Positions 45,589-53,935 of a DNA stretch of 64,000 nt are shown here, piece after piece. The position numbers were made by a program, and so were the translations under genes. The stretch spans positions 62,001 to 126,000 of the forward strand of contig JABYQS010000036.1 of the NCBI GenBank assembly GCA_022592435.1, written 5' to 3'. The notes under the pieces were generated by a model. That model was given only the letters and a program-made list of their open reading frames with translations, was not told the DNA's origin and ran no database searches. This stretch comes from Cerioporus squamosus. Its lineage: Eukaryota > Basidiomycota > Agaricomycetes > Polyporales > Polyporaceae. Position 1 is the stretch's first letter; each line of letters begins with the position of its first letter.

Positions 45589-46325
45589 TCAATCGTCGCG
45601 CCAGGCAACCTCCCCGGCCGTCCACCTGTCGCCCCACATCACCCGCTTGTGGTATGTCTTCCTGAGCTCCCGGAACTCCTTCACGAAGTCGTCGATGTCC
45701 TTCCCGGTCAAGGTACCCGCGTCGGGATCTGAGGCGGAGCCTTGCACGAGGGCATTAGCACGCGCCTCGGACAAATCGTCCTGTGCCGTCGTGGCGTGCC
45801 TTAATCGCATGAGCAGGAATTGCGGGTCAAATCGCTGCACGATGGGAGGTTGGTTGGGTGAGCTATTGACGAAGAGCACCGAAGAGTTCCTACCTGATAG
45901 ACCTCGCGCTGCTCCTTCTCAATCTCCTTCCATCGCGCCTCTAGGTGCTTAGCCCGGTCGAACGCCTCCTGCGTCTCACTGCGAAGCCTGTACAGGTCAT
46001 CCTGTAGAGCAAAGTTATTCTCTGGCACGGTCAATATAGATTCTGCGAGTCAACATTGATATGACGTACTCGCAATAGACTCATTAGCGGAGCCAAGCTC
46101 AGCTTGCCCCTGATATAACAACTTCACTTGCGGTAACGTGTGGAAGATTGCTTGGAAGTATTGTGGGTCGGCAAGGAGGTCCTCGAGGTCCTCTCGCCTG
46201 CAGAGACAACGGGTGAACTGATGTCATCCAACTATCAGGTTGACTTGGGCGTACGATAGATGAGCGAGCTCAGGAAATTCAGTCGTCAACCGCGTATGTA
46301 CAGCATGGTTTGCTGATGGGTCCAT
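45589..46325 (-). CDS. ESCRT-I subunit VPS37 (Mod(r) domain)
   Basis: Part of ESCRT-I, which sorts ubiquitinated membrane proteins into multivesicular endosomes together with Vps23 and Vps28. The N-terminal exon reads TRLTTEFPELAHLSYAQ, then EDLEDLLADPQYFQAIFHTL across an intron. Next come LYQGQAELGSANES and ENNFALQDDLYRLRSETQEA, the coiled-coil Mod(r) core, with AKHLEARWKEIEKEQREVYQ. The end has QFLLMRLRHATTAQDDLSEA, DIDDFVKEFRELRKTYHKRV and GEVAWRDD at the stop, 45589-45591. The start at 46325 (MDPSANHAVHTRL) is a choice. The frame continues open upstream with PPLLPNPFFPPF, so the true start may lie further out, overlapping the divergent RRP40 gene. Confidence 0.85.
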
Positions 46326-46427
46326 GAAGGGTGGAAAGAAAGGGTTAGGCAGAAGTGGTGGTCGAGAGCCAAGTTGAAGGAGCAGAGAACTCGGAGCGCG
46401 CTGTTCACAACGTCGCGCTTGACCACC

Positions 46428-47290
46428 ATGACCACCGTCCTTCCTGGAGAGCACGTCCCTGCACAACACGTCAACCTCAAGCTTGGCCCCGGTCTTCTAC
46501 AGCAAACATCCGTGGGCGGGACACCGGCTGTCGTCTCGACGCGCGCCGGAGAGGTGCAACACTCTGCAAACCGGAGCAAATGGTGGATAGAAGGAAATTC
46601 ACGTCGGGTGAGTATTGCGGCAGCTGCATCAGTACTATCTCACATCCGCTCATCATAAACAAGGCAGTATGCTCCTGCGCCACAGGAATCTGTTGTCGGC
46701 GTCGTTGTGAGTAGAAGCGGTGAGAACTGGAGGGTAGACATCGGCTCTGCGCATATGGCCACTTTGGACGGTCTAGCGTTCGAGGGCGCAACAAAACGGA
46801 ACCGACCAAATCTAAAGGTACGCCTACATTCTCTGGACAATCTAGTCAGCGATAGCTGATGATTCTCCCCAGGTCGGATCGTTGCTCTATGCACGCGTCT
46901 CATTAGCCCACAAGGATATGGAACCCGAGCTGGAGTGTTTCGACGCGCAGACCCGCAAAGCTGAAGGTTTTGGCGAGCTTAAGGGAGGCTTCCTGGTGCA
47001 ATGCAGTCTCAAGATGTGTCGTCTGTGCGTATATTCGCGTGTGTTCAATCCTTCGCAGACGGGCTGACGACCATGGCAGACTTCTGGACCCAAATCACTT
47101 CTTGTTCCCCCTGTTGGGCTCGCGCTTCCCCCTGGAATCCGCCATCGGAATGAACGGGCGGGTATGGGTCACTGCGAAAGAGCCAAGGCAAGTCATCGCG
47201 ATTGCTCGCTGTATCGAAGCGGTAGACCCGGATGGTGGGGGCATGGACGAAGCGGCAGTGAAGAAGTTCCTGAATACACTAGATGTATAG
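46428..47290 (+). CDS. Exosome cap subunit RRP40
   Basis: S1/KH-domain cap protein of the RNA exosome, which processes and degrades RNA 3' to 5' in nucleus and cytoplasm. The start MTTVLPGEHVPAQHVNLKLG is the typical N-terminal domain. GPGLLQQTSVGGTPAVVSTR and WWIEGNSRR join across an intron to YAPAPQESVVGVVVSRSGEN. The S1 domain continues with WRVDIGSAHMATLDGLAFEG, then VGSLLYARVSLAHKDMEPE. The KH region includes LGSRFPLESAIGMNGRVWVT and ends AVKKFLNTLDV, stop 47288-47290. Start codons of RRP40 and VPS37 are about 100 bp apart, so the two probably share a promoter region. Confidence 0.93.
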
Positions 47291-47424
47291 TATACGTACG
47301 GGTATATGTTACAGTATGATACACAGCGACAGCAAACCGGGGCTAGTGGTACATGGCAGGTAAAGCGAGAGGCGTCTGGGGAACGATATGAGCACGCGGA
47401 CGTAACATTGGTTAAAGCACGCAC

Positions 47425-48103
47425 CTAGTCATCGTCCGCGAGACGTGCCCTCTTACTTGGTTTCCTGCCCGACACGCTCTCGTCATCGGAGGCGGGTGTC
47501 GCAGTACTCCTCCGCTTCTCCGCTCGCTTCTTCCTCTGATACTCCCTATCCCGGTTCTTCTTCTGCTGTGCGGCCGTAAGGACCTCCCCCCGCGGAGCCG
47601 GTGGAACGATGACAGTGGTAATTCCTGGAGTAGACATTCTTGACTGGTCCTCTCCTGTTGCTGTTGACTCGTCTCCTTCACCCGACAACTCCAACGCCTG
47701 CCGAGGGACACACTTGTAGTAAGGGGAGACACGGTCAGGATAGGAATACGCACCTTCTTATAGGTATGGCTGCTATTCGAGAAGATACGGTCGTTCTCGT
47801 GGATCTCGTATTTCCGCCTCCCGCCGGGCTGGTTCTTGAGATAGCCCTCGAAGCCGTGGATGATGTTGCCCCCGCTGTGCGCCGCGGTTTCCGTCAAGTA
47901 CGATGTCTCCAGATTGTATATCTGGACCTCCAGCTGGGCCTAGGAAGCAACGACGCGTTCAGTTGATAAGCCCCTCCAGGACGCGTGAATAGACGGACGA
48001 GCTGCTTGTCCAGGTTCCTCTTCTTCGCGAGTGCCTGCAGCAGCTCCTTCTTGGCGGCGTCATACTTGGCCTTGTCTTCCGCTGAAGGAGTGTCGTTGGA
48101 CAT
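47425..48103 (-). CDS. EAF6, NuA4 histone acetyltransferase subunit
   Basis: Small subunit of NuA4 (and related MYST acetyltransferase complexes) in the nucleus. The start MSNDTPSAEDKAKYDAAKKE leads into the N-terminal coiled coil (LLQALAKKRNLDKQL). The next exon completes the family core, AQLEVQIYNLETSYLTETAA and NIIHGFEGYLKNQPGGRRKY, then FSNSSHTYKK. The C-terminus is basic and disordered with a nuclear-localisation-like stretch (QQKKNRDREYQRKKRAEKRR), ending ARLADDD at 47425. It has three introns. Three ACGCGT boxes lie 103-131 bp upstream of the ATG. Confidence 0.93.
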
Positions 48104-48205
48104 GGCGAACGAGGTTGTCCAACTCGCGGGGGTCAGAGAGCAGAAAGCCTAGGTCAGGGTAGGATATATCGTGCTCTCCGCCGCCACAACGCACGTGACT
48201 TGCGG

Positions 48206-48234
48206 ACGCGTCCGTGCACGCGTGACGAACGCGT
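48206..48234. promoter_or_regulatory. Three ACGCGT (MCB-like) boxes
   Basis: Palindromic ACGCGT at 48206, 48218 and 48229, spaced 12 and 11 bp, close to one helical turn, upstream of EAF6 (ATG 48103). ACGCGT is the MluI cell-cycle box bound by the fungal MBF (Mbp1/Swi6) factor in yeasts. That this fungus uses it here is inference. Confidence 0.5.
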
Positions 48235-48813
48235 CGCTTTCTCTTGTCCCGACCTCTATATGTAGTAGTAGTACGTCTACCACTGTAGCGACCTCCTCCT
48301 CCTCTACTACTGTAGCGACCAGAAAACAATGCTAGAACGTGCTCACAGGGTCAAACTGTAGGTGGACAATGGAACGTCATTGCAAGCGTACTTGTTGCCT
48401 CTTCGGAGTCTCTTGCACAGAACACCGCCCGCCAGTAATTCGCACTATAGCAAGCCATGACGAACAAACAACCTACTCCAGGTCAAACGAGGAATCAAAA
48501 GCAGAACCGAGACTCAACCAAGACCTAGTAAGAGCTGTCCTCGTCTCCACGGTTCTTTTCTTTCTTTCGATCCTCGTTTATTGCCCTCGAGGGCGGAGCC
48601 CTATGGTAGGCGGAACACTACAAAGTAACTATGTTGTGCGACTGGACTGGGAGTGTAGGGGTGCACTGTACACAGGTAGGGGGGAGGTGGGAGAGATGCC
48701 GGGGCGATGCAACGAGCCATTAGGACAGTGAGGTTGTAAGTAGTGTAAGTAGTCTCCACGGTTACAGCACAATCAAAGATATGAAGCCAGGAGAACATGC
48801 AGTGTGCCTGCCG
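48235..48813. other. Intergenic, nothing recognised
   Basis: 5' flank of EAF6 and 3' flank of the small mitochondrial protein gene. It contains an imperfect duplication around 48275-48320 (ACTGTAGCGACC twice). No gene-like frame. Confidence 0.45.
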
Positions 48814-49209
48814 CTAGCGGTCCTTCAGGTACTCCAGTACTTTCTGCACATTTGGGTCACTACCGCTCTCGGCAGTTCGTTTAGCCAACGTTTCTGCAGC
48901 ATCTGTCAGCTCATATATTCTGACTACCAAGCCTCGTATGAACGACCTACCACTATCCGACCCTGTCCGTGCGATGGCGAAGTAGTTCGGCCCCCATCCA
49001 TGGAGCGTAAGAGGGATGCTCTCTTGTCTCTCGCGATCCCATCCAAGAGCCTCCGCAAGGTGTTGGTCAATGTACAACGTCTCGTTGTCTAGTACCACTT
49101 TGAATTCCTTTGGAGCGGCTGGGCTCAGCCGCGCTGCGTTGGATTGATATCGGCGGACAACCAGTAAGGACGACCGCGGAAGACGGGAAAGGCCACTAAG
49201 AAACAACAT
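48814..49209 (-). CDS. Small conserved-looking protein, probably mitochondrial
   Basis: Family not recognised. A single exon of 131 codons, starting MLFLSGLSRLPRSSLLVVRR and then YQSNAARLSPAAPKEFKVVL. The N-terminus is rich in Arg, Ser and Leu without acidic residues, typical of a mitochondrial targeting peptide, with a plausible cleavage near RRYQS. The mature part (LYIDQHLAEALGWDRERQES, SFIRGLVVRIYELTDAAETL) is globular and ends VQKVLEYLKDR. The frame is open further upstream to 49395, but that part does not look coding. It is divergent from the Fic/Doc gene (194 bp between starts). Confidence 0.6.
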   Translation of the reverse strand: MLFLSGLSRLPRSSLLVVRRYQSNAARLSPAAPKEFKVVLDNETLYIDQHLAEALGWDRERQESIPLTLHGWGPNYFAIARTGSDSGRSFIRGLVVRIYELTDAAETLAKRTAESGSDPNVQKVLEYLKDR

Positions 49210-49403
49210 CGTCGCAAACACCCCAAAGCCTTGAGAGCACCTCCCTCGTCGCGGTGGACGTGGAATTTGGGAAGAAGAGATGGTGGTCACTGTCAGGACG
49301 AGAGTTGTCAAGCGCTCGCGACGTAGGGCCGCGGCGGCAATATTGTGGCGGCCGCAGTGATCAAATATTGGCTGCCCGACTTGAACTCGATACACCTCCC
49401 ATC

Positions 49404-49921
49404 ATGGCCTCGCAAGCTGCTCGTCTGGCCCGCGTATTCACGCCCCAGTATGCTCGCCGAATCAACGCTCAGATAGTATACCCTGCGCAGTCTCAGGTCG
49501 TGAAGCCAAACGAACTTGAGTCTGCACTCGCTCGACCCTTGAATGTCTCGAGATACGAACCTGAACGCCCTGCGGAATACCTTGCTGCGACTCTGTCGTA
49601 CGGACTGATCAAAGGTAAAAACACTCTGACGTGTCGGTTGTCCGAAGCTCAAGTACAGTCTTTGATTCAGGTCATCCTTTCCTGGACGGGAACAAGCGGA
49701 CTGGTGAGTACTGAGTGCTGATACGTTGCCATGTCATGGTACTGATAGTGGCTTGACTAGCATTCTTCCTAGCTAACGAGTACCTACGCGCGCACGGCCT
49801 CCCCGGTCTGTTGAATGGTTGCGAGACTTATGAGGACTTGGTACGGGTGGCGGAGCAGTATATTCACGTTGCTGCTGGACAGTCGGACGTCGATGAACTC
49901 CTCGGTCGTACGGCGTCCTGA
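49404..49921 (+). CDS. Fic/Doc-family protein (bacterial death-on-curing type)
   Basis: Doc-type Fic-fold protein. Bacterial Doc phosphorylates EF-Tu as the toxin of a toxin-antitoxin pair, while most Fic proteins transfer AMP. The role in fungi is unknown. It starts MASQAARLARVFTPQYARRI. The middle reads ELESALARPLNVSRYEPERP, then AATLSYGLIKG. A 57-nt intron splits the gene just before the catalytic motif HPFLDGNKRTAFFLANEYL, a complete H-P-F-x-D-G-N-K-R-x-A Fic signature. A second intron lies inside it, after KRT. The end is DLVRVAEQYIHVAAGQSDVD, stop 49919-49921. About 134 residues, the size of bacterial Doc, with no other domain and no antitoxin-like neighbour. An ancient transfer from bacteria is likely, followed by intron gain. 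Confidence 0.88.
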
Positions 49922-50259
49922 GGCATAGGCCTAACCTCCTGAACAGTCATCCTCTGCTGCCTATATTGTCCTGCTACATGGTATGCACGCAAACGAGGAT
50001 ACATTCAGTCAAGACAGTCATGCGGTTTACTAATACGATGTAATATCCGGAGATCACCACCACTTATACGAATGCTACCCTAGAAATATAGTCCGAAGCG
50101 CAACAGCCATGGTCCCTGTAGCAAGCAAAACCCAAGGCGATGAACAGCTGTCCGTGAATAAGTACCACTGAGTACGCAAGATGAGTCCGTTGTAATGTCT
50201 CGTGATCGTCCATGATGCAAACGTTCAAGGTCCAGTCAGCCGCAGGCTTCAGTCCGCCA
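49922..50259. other. Convergent intergenic region
   Basis: 3' flanks of the Fic/Doc gene and the secreted-protein gene; no gene-like frame. Confidence 0.5.
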
Positions 50260-50811
50260 CTACGTACTCTTCGAAGTAGCGTTATACACGATGGGCACAG
50301 CGGCAAGGCTGATCTTCCTCCCAACCGGGCCCTGTCGCAGAAGAAGCAGTCAGCGCACTGCACGGTCTCCATATACAGCCACTGGTCAACGCACCGTAGG
50401 ATCGCAACTATCCCATTCCTCCAGGACTGCAAGCTGGAATGTCTTGTCGCTCGCCGCCTGGCCGGCACCCCACCCACCCTGCGACTTGGAGAAGTCGGGC
50501 ATGGTGAAGGACGGGGGCGCGGGGTTCTTCGGGTACGGCACCGCGGGGTAGTTCGGGGCGTCGAACCGCCCGAAGAAGTACCCGCCCATGAACACGTCCG
50601 ACGGCGCCGCAGACGTGGGCACGTCCGTGATGAGGTACACGGAGTATGCGTACGAGGACGTGCAGTAGTCGCCGCGGATCTCGTAAGAGAAGTTGAAGGA
50701 CGCGCCGGGGGCGATCTGTGTCCCGGGCTGGGGAAGGGAGATCTCACCCATGCCTGCGAGTGCGGGGAGGATGAGGGAGGTAGCAGCGAGGAGAGAGGTG
50801 AAGAGCTTCAT
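50260..50811 (-). CDS. Small secreted protein, unknown function
   Basis: A ~160-residue secreted protein starting MKLFTSLLAATSLILPALA, a clear signal peptide, followed by GMGEISLPQPGTQIAPGASF and NFSYEIRGDYCTSSYAYSVY. The mature part is rich in Tyr, Gly, Pro and Ser, has two Cys (GDYCTSS and EWDSCDPTV) and FMGGYFFGRFDAPNYPAVPY. One intron near 50333-50386 joins to GPVGRKISLAAVPIVYNATS and the stop at 50260-50262. No enzymatic domain is recognised; the beta-strand-like N-terminus and single possible disulphide suggest a small beta-sandwich. Such proteins are common in wood-decay secretomes. Confidence 0.75.
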
Positions 50812-51733
50812 CGTGTTGCTGAGTTGGGATTGATGTCAGGTAGGTGGTGGCGGGATGGTCTGCGAAGCGCAGTACGGGAGGGCGCGTCACGGCTTTTTGT
50901 GGTGGAAGGAATGTGGGGGGAGGAACGGTCGAGTCCGACTGTGGCCGAGAGCCGCGCCCAGGTAGCATCGCGGCCTTTATACCGCACCCTCTAGGGCAGC
51001 TCCGGAACACGCCCATGTTGATATTCAGGTTGTATGGCGACGAAGGTGAGAAGATCAAGCTTCCAACCGAAGACGCACACGCGCTAGGTGATGGACAAGA
51101 CACAGGTCTGGATCACGGAAGACCCTGCCAGAGCTCTACACTGCGAAGTTGAGGTCAGCCTTATGTCGTGTCGCATGGGTGTAGCTCACGAGAACACGCA
51201 CATAAACGGAGATTGTACTGTCCACGACGCACCAGACGTGCAACAGGGCTGTGGCGATACGGTGTCATGCAATATCGGACAGTCAAGCTACTTAACACCG
51301 GGATACTACCGCCACAAAGCGACAGATGCGCCCAATGAAGCGAGACGTGAGACGGCGAGCGACGGAACATGAGCGTAACCTACGATGGTCGTGGACATGT
51401 CCTGACATGTCGTCGGTGTTCATGTGCGGGAACTGTATGGGTTCGAAGCTGCATCAAACCAGGCGACCTGAGGGTGTGAGGCGCCACATACCACTTGCTG
51501 GGAGGTCGGCTTGTCATTCTGACTGCCTTCTGCCTTCTCCGGTCTCCGGCGCTCCCACGGAGGGATCTTCTAGCCTGAACCCTATCCATGAGCACGAGGA
51601 CGCACTTATAAGGATACCTGATGTGCATGTTCAGAAACTCCGAGTAGGACGATGATGTGCGCGAAGTCCATATGCGATGCGAAGGCTAAGTGGTACATTG
51701 CAGAAACGACAACCCAAAAGTCAGAAGGGGATA
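50812..51733. other. Intergenic, nothing recognised
   Basis: Promoter of the small secreted-protein gene (a TATAAA on the minus strand at 50976-50981, 165 bp from its ATG) and the 3' flank of RPT5. Plus-strand open frames around 51326-51655 lack resemblance to any family. Confidence 0.45.
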
Positions 51734-53380
51734 CTACGTGAAGTAGTTGAGGGGGTTCTTCTTCTTGCTCTGCACTGTCAAAGCGTCAAGATCTGAAGTA
51801 CCGCAGGAGAAAGATGGCAGAAAATACCTTCGGCGATACCGCTCAAGAAATGCTCGTGGCCGAGCTTTGTTGCGCCCTCACGCAGAGCAATCATACCCGC
51901 CTCCACACAGACAGCCTTCAGCTGCGCGCCGTTGAACTCGTCCGTACTCCGTGCAAGCTCCTCGTAGTTGACATCAGATGCGACCGCCATCTTGCGAGAA
52001 TGGATTTCCAGAATGCGTGCACGAGCCGTCTCGTTCGGAAGAGGGAACTCGATCTTCCTGTCAAGACGACCGGAACGAAGCAACGCCGGGTCGAGGATAT
52101 CGATACGGTTAGTTGCGGCAATAACCTTGTCACGGAGTCAATGTCACGGACTACACGAAGACGCCACGAGTACGCACCTTGATCCGCTCGTCACTGCTGA
52201 AACCGTCAAGCTGGTTGAGGAGCTCAAGCATGGTGCGCTGCACTTCACGATCACCGCTCTTCTCGGAGTCGAAACGCTTCGTGCCGATAGCGTCTAGCTC
52301 GTCAATGAAGATAATGGCAGGGGCCTTCTCTTTGGCGAGCTCGAACGCATCACGGACGAGTTTGGCACCGTCACCGATGAACATCTGCACCAATGACGGG
52401 CCGGCAAGCTTGAGATAGCATGCGTTGGTTTGTGCAGCACATGCACGAGCCATGAGCGTCTTGCCAGTTCCTAACACCCAGGTCAGCAACTGGTCGACAG
52501 CACCAGCCGACAGGGCACTTACCCGGAGGCCCGTACATCAAGCAACCCTTCGGAGGCTTAATCCCAATCGTCTTGAACTTGTCTGCCTGCTCCATGGGCA
52601 AGACAATGGCCTCCACCAACTCCTCGATCTGCTTCTCCAGGCCACCAATATCGGTGTACGTCTCCGTTGGTCGCTCGTCAACCTCCATCGCCTTGACACG
52701 GGAGTCGAACTCTGCGGGTAGGGTATCGAGGATGAGGTAGGAGTCCTTGTTGACACCAACGAGGTCGCCGGGTCTGAGCTTCTCGGCGGGGACAAGGCCA
52801 ATGAGAGGAAGGAAAACGGTTTGTCGTGTGGAAGTCTTGATGACCGCGCACTTGCCCTTCCGCATCGAATCCAAATCACGGTTGGCGCCATCCTCTTCGA
52901 TTTCGGGGTCGACGTCCAGAATCTATCGACGATGAGCCTCTGTGGATACACCAGTGGCAAACGAACATACCTCGACGACATTCCCGACCAAGTATGGCAA
53001 AACTTTGTTCTGCTTGATCTTCTCGCCGTTCTCCCGAATCTTCTCCTTCATGACATTTTGCTCATGCTGCAGGCGAAGTGTCTCGGAGCGCATGACCTAA
53101 CGGACATACGGTGGTGCGTTTACAATCCGTCCTCTCCGACCATAAGCATACAACGTACCTTGAGGTCGTTGTCAATGAGCCGTATCCTCGTCAGGATTTC
53201 GTCCGTGGAAAGGTTCATGATCTCCTCCGGAATGTCATCCCAAGTCTCCTCCGCGGGTCGTTCTGGCGTAGCGTCCATGTCGACATCCTGAGCTGCAGGC
53301 GCAGAAGAGGAGGAGGAAGCGTTGTCTGCGGGCTTAATCGCGTTGTTGTCCGGAGGGTTGGGTGGTTGTGCGGAGGACAT
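51734..53380 (-). CDS. 26S proteasome AAA-ATPase RPT5
   Basis: One of six ATPases of the proteasome base that unfold substrates and open the 20S gate. It starts [20 protein letters not shown] with an acidic, disordered N-terminus. A coiled coil follows ([20 protein letters not shown]), then the OB domain ([40 protein letters not shown]). The AAA domain has [20 protein letters not shown] and Walker A GPPGTGKT, interrupted by an intron within the P-loop. Walker [29 protein letters not shown] and the Arg-finger region [19 protein letters not shown] follow. The end is [11 protein letters not shown], stop 51734-51736. The tail ends Tyr-Phe-Thr instead of the strict hydrophobic-Tyr-X motif that docks into the 20S core. 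About 455-460 residues, as expected. Confidence 0.96.
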
Positions 53381-53935
53381 GGTGGGCGGCGAGAGAGATG
53401 AGTTCGGCGTTGGCGCGTCGCTCGCTCAGCTGCCTCAGCTTGCGCGTACGCGTCGCCGTGACAGACGGTCACGCGTTTCTGTCACGCCTATGTCATCGCG
53501 ACGGGCGCTCGTGTCAGGTCTCCGCGATGTCCGCGAGTGATCATTGTCCTCGCGGACTTGAGCTTGTTGAAGCTGTCGAACACGCGTGATATATGCGTTT
53601 TCATATGCCCAGAGGCTGCGCAGTGCATACGAGAGTACTTAGAGAAATGAAGACGCGTCGTGGACATGGTTGAGCTGGGAAGAAACGCGCCATATGGCGT
53701 GTGCGGGGCTAATGTGCTCTCAGCCCGGAACTCCCATCTGGTCCTGCGCTGACTGACGCATGACCCTCTCCGGTGCATAGAAAGCAGTTTCAAGCCCATC
53801 TCACCCACATCACCGAGCTCATCGATAGCCTCCACGTTGCCCTTGCCCACGATGCGGGTTCCTCCCGGTTTCCCCGTGTCCGTGCTTGGGCTCGCTGCCC
53901 AGATTCCCCTTCAATCTCCCCTGAACTATACCACC
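53381..53935. promoter_or_regulatory. RPT5 / DPP5 divergent promoter with four ACGCGT boxes
   Basis: 555 bp between the two start codons. ACGCGT occurs at 53449, 53472, 53582 and 53653. No TATA box is evident. No Rpn4-type GGTGGCAAA element, which drives proteasome genes in budding yeast, is visible. Confidence 0.45.

Noticed and set aside
48060..48329. Minus-strand frame with RGG-like composition (SSRGGGGRYSGRR)
   Set aside because: Created by a short imperfect repeat near 48275-48320 in the EAF6 promoter and overlapping the EAF6 start in another frame; not an RNA-binding gene.
50212..50994. 260-codon open frame on the plus strand
   Set aside because: Antisense of the small secreted protein gene, whose signal peptide and intron make the minus strand convincing.
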